Shown one piece after another: positions 26,118 through 36,096 of a stretch of DNA of 64,000 bases (position 1 is the stretch's first letter; the number at the start of each line of letters is the position of its first letter). The position numbers were made by a program, and so were the translations under genes. Where the stretch lies: assembly GCF_025960985.1 (NCBI RefSeq), contig NZ_JAOQMX010000015.1, forward strand, positions 1 to 64,000, given 5' to 3'. The notes beneath the pieces were generated by a model, which was given only the letters and a program-made list of their open reading frames with translations, was not told where the DNA came from and did not search any database. The stretch comes from Flavobacterium psychraerolatum (lineage in GTDB: Bacteria; Bacteroidota; Bacteroidia; Flavobacteriales; Flavobacteriaceae).

Positions 26118-26979
26118 AGATGTTTTGGAATCAGATAAAAATGCTGTTAAGCTTACTATTATTACTATTAACTATAATAATAATGAAGGATTAATAAAAA
26201 CTATTGAAAGCATTATTAATCAAACTTGGACCGATTTTGAATTTATTATAATCGATGGAGGGAGCACAGACGACAGTCTATCAACGCTCAATAAATATGA
26301 TAAATACATTAATTACTGGGTTTCGGAAAAAGATAAAGGGATTTACGATGCCATGAATAAAGCAATTCAGATTGCAAAAGGGAAGTATCTCAATTTTATG
26401 AATAGTGGAGACTTTTTTTATACCAATACAATTCTAGAAGAAATTAAGAGTAATTTTAGTAATAATGTAGGTGTTTTGTATGGCGATGCAATGTTTTTCT
26501 GTGATGAGTGGGATGATAAACTAATTAAAATGCCATCAACTTTGACATTCACTCATTTTCTAACTGACGGTCTTTGTCATCAAGCAAGTTTTATCAAACG
26601 GGACTTGTTTTTCAAACACTTTTTGTATAGTCTTGAATACAAAATTGTTTCCGATTGGGGATTTTTTGTTTATGTATTATGTAAAAAAAACGAATCTTAT
26701 CAACATTTAGAAAAGATAATTTGTTATTATGATTATTCTGGAATTTCTTCAGTTCCTGAAAATATTCCTCCTGGACTTTTAGAGCGTAAGGTTTTTTTAA
26801 AAAAGCATTTCCCTTTATTTTATGATGATTTTACGTGTGATGTTAATAGAACCTTTGATCGAAGAATGCAGAAAGTAATTAAAATAAAAGACAGTAGATT
26901 TTTGTGGAAAATATTAAAATATTGGACTTCTATATTTCTATTTGTTCTTCCCAAACAAAAAGAAAATGACTGGTCTTAA
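26110..26979 (+). CDS. GT2-family glycosyltransferase
   Basis: This 289-residue GT-A enzyme begins with the family core LTIITINYNNNEGL and carries IIIDGGSTDDS (nucleotide binding), KDKGIYDAMNKA and the acidic NSGDFF motif near residue 98 in place of a canonical DxD. It is closely similar in layout to the enzyme at 28612-29424. It overlaps the upstream GT4 by 8 nt, so it is translationally coupled. Confidence 0.88.
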   Translation: MTKDVLESDKNAVKLTIITINYNNNEGLIKTIESIINQTWTDFEFIIIDGGSTDDSLSTLNKYDKYINYWVSEKDKGIYDAMNKAIQIAKGKYLNFMNSGDFFYTNTILEEIKSNFSNNVGVLYGDAMFFCDEWDDKLIKMPSTLTFTHFLTDGLCHQASFIKRDLFFKHFLYSLEYKIVSDWGFFVYVLCKKNESYQHLEKIICYYDYSGISSVPENIPPGLLERKVFLKKHFPLFYDDFTCDVNRTFDRRMQKVIKIKDSRFLWKILKYWTSIFLFVLPKQKENDWS

Positions 26980-27255
26980 CCTGTTTTTTTTAATTGGAAT
27001 AAAGTACTTATTCACGAAGCCCTTTTAATTAAAGCATTGATAAATAATTATTTTAAGACTAAAACACAATAGAAGCATAGAAATAGATGTTAATTTTTAT
27101 TTTAGGATAACTACAAGGCGAAATATACTCTATTTAAAATATAAATGACAGTTCTAAGAGAAAAACCTTTTTTGGTTTAATTTTTCAAGTTGTATCAAAT
27201 TTAATTTTAGTAAATAAAAACAAAAAGTCAAGATAAAACCTTGTTAATAATTAAT

Positions 27256-27263
27256 TAAGTTTG
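27256..27263 (+). promoter_or_regulatory. Putative -7 element (TAAGTTTG) of the GT4-like gene
   Basis: TAAGTTTG followed by CAC fits the Bacteroidota consensus. It leaves a leader of about 115 nt that contains the AC repeat. Confidence 0.45.
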
Positions 27264-27357
27264 CACAAAATATGTTGATGCTGAAATAGCTAAAATTTTT
27301 TTGGTAACAATTTCAAATGTTTTAAATTTAGAATGCGTCATTTGCTTTATTATATTT

Positions 27358-27372
27358 ACACACACACACACA
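27358..27372 (+). repeat. Dinucleotide (AC)n tract just before a glycosyltransferase start
   Basis: Fifteen bases of uninterrupted AC alternation end 8 bases before the ATG at 27381. The tract is also in frame with an upstream ATG at 27333, where it would read T-H-T-H. Changes in repeat number could alter translation. Confidence 0.8.
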
Positions 27373-27380
27373 AAATTATT

Positions 27381-28526
27381 ATGCTAAATTTACTTTTTTT
27401 TTACCCTGAAAACCCTTTATTAAAAACTCAAGGTAATAATGCACGTGCAATGGCATTGTTGAATTATTTTAAAAGCAGATCGTTTGTTGTTGATTTTGTA
27501 GGTATAGCTTCTGAATGCTTTTTGGATGATGATATTGAAAAAATGAAATCTCAGCGACTTATTAGGAAAGGGTTTTTACTATACGAGGAAAAAAGAAAGA
27601 AAAATAGATTTAGAAAATATTTTGATTACTTTTTACCTAAAAAAAATATAATAAAGGTTAAGGATTTTGATAGGACTAAGTCTGGTTATAAAAAACAATT
27701 TAATCAAATTTTAGAGCAGAATCAGTATGACTATGTTGTTGTTTCCTACTTGTTATGGACGGAAATTATAAATGATAATCCTAATCTAGTAAATACTGTG
27801 AAAATAGTAGATACGCACGATTTTTTAACTGCTCATTTTGCTCATTTTAAAAAACTTAGTTTTTTCGAAATTGGGGAATATTTCGAAACAGAAATGCAAT
27901 TAGCAAATCAATACGATAAAATAATTGTAATTTCAAATGAAGAAAAATATATTTTCGAACAATTTTTAGGAAAACCCGTTCACATGATTACTCACTCAGT
28001 AGATAAAAAAGAATTATCGGAGCATAAAACTTATGATTTGATTTACGTAGCGAGTGACAATGGACATAATGTTAAATCGTGTAGATGGTTTTTTGAAAAA
28101 GTTTACCCTCTTTTAGATAAAAATATTACAATTCTTGTTGTAGGTAAAATTACAAACTTTGCTCCTGACAAGGAAAATGTTACTAAAATTAGTTTTATTG
28201 ATAATTTAGATGAAGTCTATTGTCATAGTCGCGTTGGTTTATGTCCAATGCTGTCCGGAACAGGATTGAAGATTAAAGTTATTGAGGCATTATCATTTGG
28301 ACTTCCCGTGATTTGTAATACAAGAGGGGTAGATGGATTACTTAATAAGTCAAATAATGGGTGTTTAGTAACTGACGATGAAACTCATTTTGCTAAACAA
28401 ATTGAATTATTATTAAGTGATTCACAGTATTATCAAAAAGTATCAACTGAGGCTAAAATATATTTTGACGCACACCATAACGTTAGTTCAGTTTATGATA
28501 ATTTTGATAAATTATTTAATTTTTAA
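27381..28526 (+). CDS. GT4-like glycosyltransferase
   Basis: The 381 residues from the ATG at 27381 begin MLNLLFFYPENPLLKTQGN, a normal GT-B start. The upstream ATG at 27333 would add 16 residues read through the AC repeat. The C-terminal domain has GTGLKIKVIEALSFGLPVI, which matches the group with a KI/E donor-binding helix rather than the strict E-x7-E. The 'VDTHDFLTAHF' block is typical of this subgroup. The acceptor is unknown; it is a surface-glycan locus member. Confidence 0.85.
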   Translation: MLNLLFFYPENPLLKTQGNNARAMALLNYFKSRSFVVDFVGIASECFLDDDIEKMKSQRLIRKGFLLYEEKRKKNRFRKYFDYFLPKKNIIKVKDFDRTKSGYKKQFNQILEQNQYDYVVVSYLLWTEIINDNPNLVNTVKIVDTHDFLTAHFAHFKKLSFFEIGEYFETEMQLANQYDKIIVISNEEKYIFEQFLGKPVHMITHSVDKKELSEHKTYDLIYVASDNGHNVKSCRWFFEKVYPLLDKNITILVVGKITNFAPDKENVTKISFIDNLDEVYCHSRVGLCPMLSGTGLKIKVIEALSFGLPVICNTRGVDGLLNKSNNGCLVTDDETHFAKQIELLLSDSQYYQKVSTEAKIYFDAHHNVSSVYDNFDKLFNF

Positions 28527-28611
28527 ACCGTCTTTTTTATTCAATATTTATAGGTGCTATTTTGCATTTTGTCGATAAAGTTTATTCAAATAAATAAAAA
28601 GTTTTAAATCA

Positions 28612-29424
28612 ATGTCAAAGAAAATTTCGGTAATTACTATAAACTATAATAACAAACGGGGATTAGAGCAAACTATTAAGTCTGTTGTAAATCAAACTCT
28701 GGTCGATTTTGAATATATTATCATAGACGGAGGAAGTACTGATGGAAGTGAAGAATTGATAGCATCGTACGCCGACAAAATAGACTACTGGATAAGCGAG
28801 CCTGATACTGGAGTTTATAACGCCATGAATAAAGGTATCAAAGCTGCAAAAGGAGATTTTGTCATTTTTATGAACAGTGGTGATAGTTTTTATGAAAACA
28901 CTGTTTTAGCGAATGTCAATCCATTGCTCGTTGATGAGTTCGATATTTATTATGGAGATAACTTTAAGGTAAAACCAAATTCTAGAAGGAAGAAGACCTA
29001 TCCAGAAGTATTATCTTTTACGTTTTTTTATTCTAGTTGCATCAATCATCAGGCTAGTTTTATTAGAAGGCAACTGTTTTTTGATTATTTTATGTACAAC
29101 GAAAATTTAAAAATCGTTGCCGATTGGGAGTTTTTTATATATACTATTTGTGTAGAGAATAGACCTTATAAGTATTTGAATATGACCATTAGTAATTATG
29201 ATTTTACTGGTATGTCATCAGTCAAAGAGTATCAGTCAATTTTAGATTTAGAAAAGCAAGTTGTGCTTAATAAGTATTTTCCTTTGTTTTTGGACGGGTT
29301 TAAAACAGTAAATGATTTTAAGTCCAAAAGGATTCAACAAATTTTATATATTAAAACATTTAAGAGGCCTTGGAAATGGTTCAAAGGAATTATTAATTTT
29401 TTAGAACTTTTTACAAGTAAGTAG
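28612..29424 (+). CDS. GT2-family glycosyltransferase (paralogue of 26110-26979)
   Basis: This 270-residue GT-A enzyme has ISVITINYNNKRGL, IIIDGGSTDGS, PDTGVYNAMNKG and FMNSGDSF in the same order and spacing as the enzyme at 26110-26979, followed by a shared 'CINHQASFIRR' block. The pair probably arose by duplication and may add sugars at successive positions. It stands 85 bp after the preceding gene. Confidence 0.88.
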   Translation: MSKKISVITINYNNKRGLEQTIKSVVNQTLVDFEYIIIDGGSTDGSEELIASYADKIDYWISEPDTGVYNAMNKGIKAAKGDFVIFMNSGDSFYENTVLANVNPLLVDEFDIYYGDNFKVKPNSRRKKTYPEVLSFTFFYSSCINHQASFIRRQLFFDYFMYNENLKIVADWEFFIYTICVENRPYKYLNMTISNYDFTGMSSVKEYQSILDLEKQVVLNKYFPLFLDGFKTVNDFKSKRIQQILYIKTFKRPWKWFKGIINFLELFTSK

Positions 29425-29590
29425 ATTTAAGTTGTTGAGGATTAAAAGAGTAAAAAGTACGTGGATTGTTTTTTTTTAATTTATTTCATAGATTTTGACC
29501 ATCTTTTTTGAAAAGTATAATTATCCATAAGCATTGATGAAAAAATATAGTAAATTTACCGTGAATACTGTTTTTCAAAATAAATAAATA

Positions 29591-30457
29591 ATGAAGAAGA
29601 TTCATGTAGGTTTTCTCTTGTCATACGATTACGAAAAGTTAAAACTTTCTATCCCTCCCGTATATAAGGATTCAGATAGAATTTTTATCGCAATTGACAG
29701 TGAGCTACGTACATGGTCAGGACATAAATTTACAATAGAAGTTAGTTTTTACCAATGGTTAAAAACAATAGATGTTGATAATAAGATTGAGATTTATACA
29801 GATGATTTTTATATTCCTACCCTTTCGGCTATTGAAAATGATACCCGCGAACGCCATTTACTTTCCCATAAAATGGGAATTGGAAATTGGTTGATACAAA
29901 TTGATGCTGATGAATATTTTGTTAATTTCAATCGATTTGTTTACAGGATACATAAGTACGATCATTATTTAGACAATCCAGAAAGTAATAAAATTCAAAT
30001 AGCTGCATTTTGGATTATTATCTATAAATATACCGAAAATGGTATTTTGTATGTTGATAAACCAATGAAGGCTATTTTTGCTACCAATTATCCGAATTAT
30101 AAATGTGCGAGAAGAACAGATGAAAGAGTGATTTACTTGGACAATATCGTACTACACGAATCGCTATCAAGATCAAAAGAAGAATTAGCACAAAAAATTA
30201 GTAATTGGGGGCATAATGATGAAGTGAACGAGGGATTCATGAGAAAATGGATTGCAGTAAACGAAAAAAACTACAAAGAATTTTCAGATTTTTACTACAT
30301 CAAAGCTAATAGATGGAGAAAATTAAATTATTTTCCAACCAGAAATATTAGTGAAATACGTAAATTTCTAAAGCAGAATAAAACGATGAAATTAGGAAGG
30401 AACTACCTTCGTTTAAAAAATTTCGGACAATGGTTTAAGCATAGAATTAAGAAATAG
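29591..30457 (+). CDS. GT-A-like putative glycosyltransferase
   Basis: This 288-residue protein lacks the usual GT2 N-terminal 'SI(I/V)IPTYN' strand but has a clear acidic metal-binding candidate QIDADEYF near residue 100 and a W-rich C-terminus. It resembles uncharacterised GT2-like proteins of glycan loci in overall build. Donor and acceptor are unknown. It is convergent with the next gene, only 9 bp from stop to stop. Confidence 0.65.
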   Translation: MKKIHVGFLLSYDYEKLKLSIPPVYKDSDRIFIAIDSELRTWSGHKFTIEVSFYQWLKTIDVDNKIEIYTDDFYIPTLSAIENDTRERHLLSHKMGIGNWLIQIDADEYFVNFNRFVYRIHKYDHYLDNPESNKIQIAAFWIIIYKYTENGILYVDKPMKAIFATNYPNYKCARRTDERVIYLDNIVLHESLSRSKEELAQKISNWGHNDEVNEGFMRKWIAVNEKNYKEFSDFYYIKANRWRKLNYFPTRNISEIRKFLKQNKTMKLGRNYLRLKNFGQWFKHRIKK

Positions 30458-30466
30458 TATATTTTT

Positions 30467-31225
30467 TTATTCTATTTTTCGATACATCATCCACAATTGC
30501 AGATAGCATTTAAAAACAGCAAATGAATGTACATATGCTATAATAAAACCAGCTTTGCCACCTAGTATACCTAAGCGAAAGAAATAATACCAATTGAAGT
30601 GCAAGAAAGGTTTAATGAAAAAATAATATAAAGTAGGTTTTTGGTTTTTTGAATAAAGATTTTTTGCTTGTAGTTGGCTATACATGCTTAATTTTTGATT
30701 ATAATTATCAAAACCTTTATAACTAAAATGATTAGCAGTACTTGTTAGTTGTCCAACAGTTCCATTTAGTACTTGTAGCGTTTCAGAGACTGCTTTACCA
30801 TTATACCTACAGTTTTTTTTGTTGAATAAACGTATAACCTTGTCAGGATACCATCCACCATATTTGATGTGTTGACCCATAAAAAAAAGGTTTGTTTTTA
30901 TTTTATAAGCAACATGTGAACAAGGAGTAGAAAGTGTTTTTGTAATTTCAATTACTAGTTCTGGGCTAATAATTTCATCTAAATCAAAAAAGACTATCCA
31001 GTCATTTTTGGCTTGTTGGATAGCAAAATTTCTTTGACTAGAGAAATCATCAAAGGGTCTTTGAATTACTGTAGCACCAAGTTCTTTTGCAATACTTACT
31101 GTAGCGTCTGTACTAAACGAGTCAATAAAAATAATTTCATCAGCAAATGCTAAGCTTTCAATATATTGCTTTACGTTTGCTTCTTCATTTAGGGTAATTG
31201 CTAAAGCAGTTATCTTAGTTCTCAA
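30467..31225 (-). CDS. WaaE/KdtX-like GT2 glycosyltransferase
   Basis: The protein has 252 residues. ITALAITLNEEANV at the N-terminus, DEIIFIDSFSTD and the FFDLDEII motif are typical of the WaaE/KdtX group that adds a hexose to the LPS inner core. The usual D-A-D-E is D-L-D-E here. It is a close paralogue of the gene at 31557-32294 on the same strand. An LPS-core role is the best inference. Confidence 0.85.
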   Translation of the reverse strand: MRTKITALAITLNEEANVKQYIESLAFADEIIFIDSFSTDATVSIAKELGATVIQRPFDDFSSQRNFAIQQAKNDWIVFFDLDEIISPELVIEITKTLSTPCSHVAYKIKTNLFFMGQHIKYGGWYPDKVIRLFNKKNCRYNGKAVSETLQVLNGTVGQLTSTANHFSYKGFDNYNQKLSMYSQLQAKNLYSKNQKPTLYYFFIKPFLHFNWYYFFRLGILGGKAGFIIAYVHSFAVFKCYLQLWMMYRKIE

Positions 31226-31556
31226 ATTGGTAGATTTCTATTTGTTAAAATATCGTAGACAAATGTAATAATTTTACAATGATGTTTGAATGTAATATTT
31301 GAAAAGGGGTTGATTCTATGAAGGGATTAATTCTCCATTAGTAAAGATGCAAGTTTTTAATCTATTTATCTTTTTTAAAATTTCTAGTATTGGTAATTAT
31401 TTTCAATAATTAGTCAAAAACCTTGCTTTTTTACATCTTAATTAGAAGGTTTAATAGCACTATATTTAAAGGATGCTTTTCGCTTCAATTACCTATTAGG
31501 ACGTCTTTTTATGGAGTAAAAGAAAATCTAATCTATGTTTTGAAAAAAAGTTAAAT
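31226..31556. other. 331-bp spacer between two minus-strand glycosyltransferases
   Basis: AT-rich, with no gene, repeat or hairpin terminator that I can support. Confidence 0.45.
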
Positions 31557-32294
31557 TTACTTTAATCCTTTTTCTAATAAAATTATTTTTACATACCTAG
31601 AGAAAACTCCGTAGGAGTCAATACTAGCCACTGCAAGTCCAGGGATGCCATCAAGAAATCCTCTTCGGATAAAATAAGTATGGAAAAAACGATAGGCAGG
31701 TTTGAAAATTAGATGGAAGTAGGTTGCTTTTTTGTTTTTTTCTGTTGCCATTTTTGCTTGGAACCAAGCATAAGAATCCTTTTTTTTAATATATTCTAAT
31801 AGACCTTTGTAGGTGTAATGGATTAGAGAATTTTTCAAAACCCCTACAGTACCCTCATGAATCAATTTTTCATGAACTAATCCTTCAAAATAGAGTGATT
31901 TGTTTTCTGCTAATCGAATTAATCTGTTGTCTGAATGGTACAAAAATCGATTCATGTAAAAATGAGGTAATCGTATTTTATATGCCTTATGTTTTGGTTG
32001 GTTTATGGTGTTTACTATTTCTAACTGTGATTTTGGTGTAATACGTTCATCTGCATCTATAAATAAGATCCAATCACATTTTGCTAGTTTAATTGCTGCA
32101 TTTTTTTGCGAAGAATAATCGTCAAATTTCCTTTGGATTATTTCACAATCAAATTTTTTTGCATTAGCTACTGTATTGTCTGTACTATAGGAATCAATAA
32201 CTATTATCTGATTGGCAAACCTAACAGATTGAAGACAATCAGTGATATAATTTTCTTCGTTGTATGTTGGGATAATTACGGTAAGCGTTTTCAT
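31557..32294 (-). CDS. WaaE/KdtX-like GT2 glycosyltransferase
   Basis: The protein has 245 residues. LTVIIPTYNEENYI, NQIIVIDSYSTD, FDDYSSQKNAAIKLA and the canonical acidic FIDADERI motif identify a WaaE/KdtX-type enzyme. Length and spacing match the paralogue at 30467-31225, with which it shares the FDD[YF]SSQ block. It is divergent from the GT2 at 32343. Confidence 0.87.
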   Translation of the reverse strand: MKTLTVIIPTYNEENYITDCLQSVRFANQIIVIDSYSTDNTVANAKKFDCEIIQRKFDDYSSQKNAAIKLAKCDWILFIDADERITPKSQLEIVNTINQPKHKAYKIRLPHFYMNRFLYHSDNRLIRLAENKSLYFEGLVHEKLIHEGTVGVLKNSLIHYTYKGLLEYIKKKDSYAWFQAKMATEKNKKATYFHLIFKPAYRFFHTYFIRRGFLDGIPGLAVASIDSYGVFSRYVKIILLEKGLK

Positions 32295-32342
32295 AAAAAA
32301 AAATATTAAGTTTCAAATCTAACAAAAAAAAATTAAATTTGT

Positions 32343-33191
32343 ATGACAATGAAACAAGATATATCTATAATAATTAGCACATATAATTCTCCTGACTGGC
32401 TTAAAAAAGTACTTTGGGGGTACAACACACAAACCTATCGTAATTTTGAAATTATAATTGCAGATGATGGTTCGAATCAAGAAACTTTTGATTTAATAGA
32501 AGAAATTAAAAAAGAGGTTTTTTTTCCGATTATTCATGTTTGGCACGAAGACAAAGGGTTTCAAAAAACTATAATTTTGAATAAATCTATCTTGGCCGTT
32601 TCAACAGATTATATTTTGATGTCGGATGGAGATTGTATTCCACGAGAAGATTTTGTGGAACAACATATCAAAAGTAGAGAAGAGGGGCACTTTATTTCTG
32701 GAGGATATTTTAAATTACCAATGGATATTTCTCGAAATATAAATCAGTTAGATGTTTATTCTGGAAAATGTTTTGATTTGAAGTGGTTAAAAAATCAGGG
32801 GTTGAAAGCATCTTTTAAAAACAGTAAATTAACAGCAAAAGGTTTCACTAGTTGGTTTTTGAATACTGTAACGCCCACAACTGCAAGCTGGAATGGTCAT
32901 AATGCTTCGGGTTGGAAAAAAGATTTTTTGGCAGTGAATGGTTTCGATGAAAGAATGCAATATGGTGGTGAGGATCGAGAATTTGGAGAACGTCTAATTA
33001 ATTATGGACTGAAACCGAAACAAATTAGATATTCAACAGTTTGTGTTCATTTGGATCACGCTAGAGGTTATGTAAAACCTGAAATGGTACTTAAAAATAG
33101 TCAGATTAGAAAAGAGACCAAAGATCAAAAGAAAATTTGGACAGATTCAGGTATTATAAAAACGAGCAAAACAAATATTACTTCTTGTTAA
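32343..33191 (+). CDS. GT2 glycosyltransferase with galactosyltransferase-like C-terminal domain
   Basis: This 282-residue enzyme starts DISIIISTYNSPDWL, with IIADDGSNQET and the acidic MSDGDCIPREDF (DGD variant) near residue 98. The C-terminal region FLAVNGFDERMQYGGEDREFG corresponds to the chondroitin-polymerase/galactosyltransferase-like module that contacts donor and metal. It is convergent with the heptosyltransferase gene, 17 bp apart. Confidence 0.88.
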   Translation: MTMKQDISIIISTYNSPDWLKKVLWGYNTQTYRNFEIIIADDGSNQETFDLIEEIKKEVFFPIIHVWHEDKGFQKTIILNKSILAVSTDYILMSDGDCIPREDFVEQHIKSREEGHFISGGYFKLPMDISRNINQLDVYSGKCFDLKWLKNQGLKASFKNSKLTAKGFTSWFLNTVTPTTASWNGHNASGWKKDFLAVNGFDERMQYGGEDREFGERLINYGLKPKQIRYSTVCVHLDHARGYVKPEMVLKNSQIRKETKDQKKIWTDSGIIKTSKTNITSC

Positions 33192-33208
33192 CTCAGTTTG
33201 TTTATTAA

Positions 33209-34273
33209 TTATTTCAAATTGTATTTTAGGAATTTTTCTAGTTCAGGAATAATCATTTGTGGGGTTAGCTTTAGATAAAGTTCCGTTGGATTTTTCTCAA
33301 TCTCTTTGCATTTTTCATAGGATAAATCAGAAATAGCATTTGGTAGAAAATCTAATAAATGGGTAGAATGATGTGTTTTTCCGTCCTCAAAACTTGCCCA
33401 ATGGTCTTTATTTATATAAGGAGAGAAAATGGTGAAGGTAGGTTTGCCCAATGCTTTAGCAATGTGTACTGTTCCGCCTTCATTTGAAACCAAAAGAGCG
33501 CATTGATTCATCAGCTTGACAAAATCTCTAATGCTGGGTGCATATATGTCTAAGATAATACTTTCTTTATTTTGGCAAAGATTGAATATTTTTTCAGCTT
33601 CTGATTTTTGATGGGGTGCATAATTGAATAGTATGTAAACATCATATTTTTTAGAAATAAAATCTACAATTTCTGCAACATACTCATATGGCATTGATTT
33701 TTGTGGTGTACTTCCTAAAATCCCGAGTACAATCACTTTTTTATTACTATAGTGCCCTAATAAGTTTTCGTTTTTCTCATCATCGGTCAAAAATATTTTT
33801 GGCTCATAATTAATAACAGAGAATTTCTCGGCTTGTTCTAGCAAATGAATTCGGTCTTCAATCGCCTTACCACATATTTTTGTTTTTTCTTTGGAGATTG
33901 TAACAGGATGAGTATAAAATCCAAGTTGCCCCATTTTTTTACGGCTTTTGTGGCCAATAGTTTGTTTTGCGCCAGAGAATTTGCAAATCAACCTGCTTTG
34001 CGTTTTTGAATAAGGATCAAAGATAATGTCGTACTGCTCCTTTTTAACTTTTCGAATTAGTTTTAATAAAATAACCAAACTTTTAAGTTCTTTATCATTG
34101 ATGGTAATGATTTTGTCTATATTTGGATTATTCAACAATACGCCATGGGTAAAGTCATAAGCCATGAAATGAATGATGGAATCAGGATGCTTCGCTTTGT
34201 AATTATTAGCAATTACAGAACTGATTAAAACATCACCAATTCGTTTATTTTGTATGATTAAAACTTTTTTCAT
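33209..34273 (-). CDS. GT9 heptosyltransferase-family protein
   Basis: The protein has 354 residues. The N-terminus KVLIIQNKRIGDVLISS and the C-terminal block LVSNEGGTVHIAKALGKPT are diagnostic of the ADP-heptose:LPS heptosyltransferase family (GT9). It should add heptose or a related sugar to the LPS inner core. It starts 11 bp from the divergent kinase-like gene, so both promoters must overlap the partner's 5' end. Confidence 0.9.
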   Translation of the reverse strand: MKKVLIIQNKRIGDVLISSVIANNYKAKHPDSIIHFMAYDFTHGVLLNNPNIDKIITINDKELKSLVILLKLIRKVKKEQYDIIFDPYSKTQSRLICKFSGAKQTIGHKSRKKMGQLGFYTHPVTISKEKTKICGKAIEDRIHLLEQAEKFSVINYEPKIFLTDDEKNENLLGHYSNKKVIVLGILGSTPQKSMPYEYVAEIVDFISKKYDVYILFNYAPHQKSEAEKIFNLCQNKESIILDIYAPSIRDFVKLMNQCALLVSNEGGTVHIAKALGKPTFTIFSPYINKDHWASFEDGKTHHSTHLLDFLPNAISDLSYEKCKEIEKNPTELYLKLTPQMIIPELEKFLKYNLK

Positions 34274-34284
34274 AAAACTATTTC

Positions 34285-35100
34285 TTGCTGCAAAGTACTA
34301 TTTTTTATACTTTTAAACCAAAAATAATATATTATATCGTGCAAATTACCACTCATCTGCTTTACAAAGAAAAAGAAATGCTTATCTCTCAGTTGGTTGA
34401 TGATTTTTTCAACAGTGGTGAATTGATTGTTCAAGGTTCTCGAAACACTATTAAGTCAAATGATTTGGGCAGTGAAAAAGTAAATATCAAGTTTTTTCAA
34501 AAACCAGGACTTTTTAAATCGATTATCTATTCTTTTTTTAGAAGTACAAAAGCCAAGCGTTCTTATGACTATGCGAACTATTTGTTAAAAAAAAATATTT
34601 TAACTCCCTTTCCGATTGCATATGTAGAATACCATAATAAATTAGGTTTACTTCAAGAGAGTTATTACATCTGTCAACAAATTAATTATGATTTTACCAT
34701 TAGAGAATTAATTCATAACCCATTGTTTCTTGAACGCAATATTATTCTGGAGCAGTTTGCAACATTTACTTTTAAAATGCATGAAGCCCAAATTAATTTT
34801 TTAGACCATTCTCCTGGGAATACGTTGGTTGTAAAAAAAGGTGAGGGTGATTATGATTTTTATCTAATAGATTTAAATCGAATGAAATTTGAAACGATGT
34901 CTACCGAAAAAAGGATGGATAATTTCAAGAAGATGTGGCTTTCCAAAACGATGGTTAAGGTAATAGCAAAAGCTTATGCTAAATTAAGTGGACAACCAGA
35001 AGTACAGTTGCATAACATTTTACTCGAAAAAACAAAGGCCTTCAAAGGGAGAACAACTCGGAAAAAATATATTAAAAGAAAATTAGGATTAATGAAATGA
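34285..35100 (+). CDS. Kdo/LPS kinase-like (InaA-type) protein
   Basis: This protein of up to 271 residues has a degenerate protein-kinase fold of the lipopolysaccharide kinase family. The G-S-R-N-T-I-K start, the catalytic loop FLDHSPGNTLV and the metal-binding strand YLIDLNRMKF are visible. Such proteins phosphorylate Kdo or heptose in the LPS core. The start is uncertain: the longest frame begins at a TTG (34285), a GTG lies at 34339, and the first ATG is 34378. The family usually has about 30 residues before the GE-I motif, which fits GTG 34339 or ATG 34378. Confidence 0.8.
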   Translation: MLQSTIFYTFKPKIIYYIVQITTHLLYKEKEMLISQLVDDFFNSGELIVQGSRNTIKSNDLGSEKVNIKFFQKPGLFKSIIYSFFRSTKAKRSYDYANYLLKKNILTPFPIAYVEYHNKLGLLQESYYICQQINYDFTIRELIHNPLFLERNIILEQFATFTFKMHEAQINFLDHSPGNTLVVKKGEGDYDFYLIDLNRMKFETMSTEKRMDNFKKMWLSKTMVKVIAKAYAKLSGQPEVQLHNILLEKTKAFKGRTTRKKYIKRKLGLMK

Positions 35101-35198
35101 GTATGAATAATTAGTTGAAAAATAATCAATTTCAAATGTAAATTAAGTATTAATAAATAGAGGTGATAGTTACCTATTAATAGCATTATATAAAAAAT

Positions 35199-35240
35199 AA
35201 AAGACCCCAATTGAGAAACAAGTTCGAATTGGGGTCTTTT
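35199..35240. terminator. Terminator of dapD, shared with the glycan locus
   Basis: The 14-bp perfect stem AAAAGACCCCAATT (35199-35212) pairs with 35227-35240. A and T tracts flank both sides. Confidence 0.9.
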
Positions 35241-35261
35241 GGATTTTATATGCGAAGGTTA

Positions 35262-36077
35262 TTATACCGCTACGTCGTATTCTCTTAAAGCATTGTTTAA
35301 TGATGTTTTTAAGTCTGTAGATGGCTTACGAGTACCAATGATTAATGCACATGGAACTTGAAATTCACCCGCAGCGAATTTTTTAGTATAACTTCCAGGA
35401 ATCACAACTGAACGAGCAGGAACAAAACCTTTCATTTCAACTGGAGTATCTCCGGTAACATCAATAATTTTTGTAGAAGCTGTTAAGCAAACATTGGCTC
35501 CAAGAACTGCTTCTTTACCTACGTGTACACCTTCAACAACAATACAACGAGAACCAATAAAAGCACCGTCTTCGATAATAACTGGAGCAGCCTGCAATGG
35601 CTCTAAAACACCACCAATACCAACACCACCACTCAAGTGAACATCTTTACCAATTTGAGCACAACTACCTACAGTTGCCCAAGTATCAACCATTGTACCA
35701 GCATCTACATAAGCACCAATGTTTACATAACTAGGCATCATGATTACACCGCTAGATATAAAAGAACCGTAACGAGCAGAAGCTCCTGGAACCACACGAA
35801 CACCTTTGGCAGCATAGTCTTTCTTCAATTCCATTTTGTCATGATATTCAAAAATTCCAGCTTCCCAAGTTTCCATTTTTTGAATAGGGAAGTACATTAC
35901 AACGGCTTTCTTTACCCATTCATTTACTTGCCAACCATCACCTTTTGGTTCAGCAACACGTAGTTTTCCAGAATCCAATAATTCGATCACTTCTCTAATA
36001 GCGTTTGTTGTAGTTTCTTCTTGTAGCAAAGCTCTGTTTTCCCAAGCTTGCTCTATAATTGTTTGTAATGCGTTCAT
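35262..36077 (-). CDS. dapD: Tetrahydrodipicolinate N-succinyltransferase
   Basis: This 271-residue enzyme of the succinylase branch of lysine/diaminopimelate synthesis transfers succinyl from succinyl-CoA to tetrahydrodipicolinate. Length is typical. The left-handed beta-helix of hexapeptide repeats runs about residues 105-230, including GAYVDAGTMVDTWATVGS and GGVGIGGVLEPLQAAPV, which are diagnostic. It is transcribed alone from a TATATTTG element 20 bp upstream. Confidence 0.96.
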   Translation of the reverse strand: MNALQTIIEQAWENRALLQEETTTNAIREVIELLDSGKLRVAEPKGDGWQVNEWVKKAVVMYFPIQKMETWEAGIFEYHDKMELKKDYAAKGVRVVPGASARYGSFISSGVIMMPSYVNIGAYVDAGTMVDTWATVGSCAQIGKDVHLSGGVGIGGVLEPLQAAPVIIEDGAFIGSRCIVVEGVHVGKEAVLGANVCLTASTKIIDVTGDTPVEMKGFVPARSVVIPGSYTKKFAAGEFQVPCALIIGTRKPSTDLKTSLNNALREYDVAV

Positions 36078-36096
36078 GTTATTTTAATTTTTGTCG

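Larger units (their letters stand above)
26980..27380. other. Spacer with promoter and dinucleotide repeat
   Basis: These 400 bp hold no gene that I can support. A TAAGTTTG element (27256-27263) and an (AC)n tract (27358-27372) lie before the next glycosyltransferase. Confidence 0.5.
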
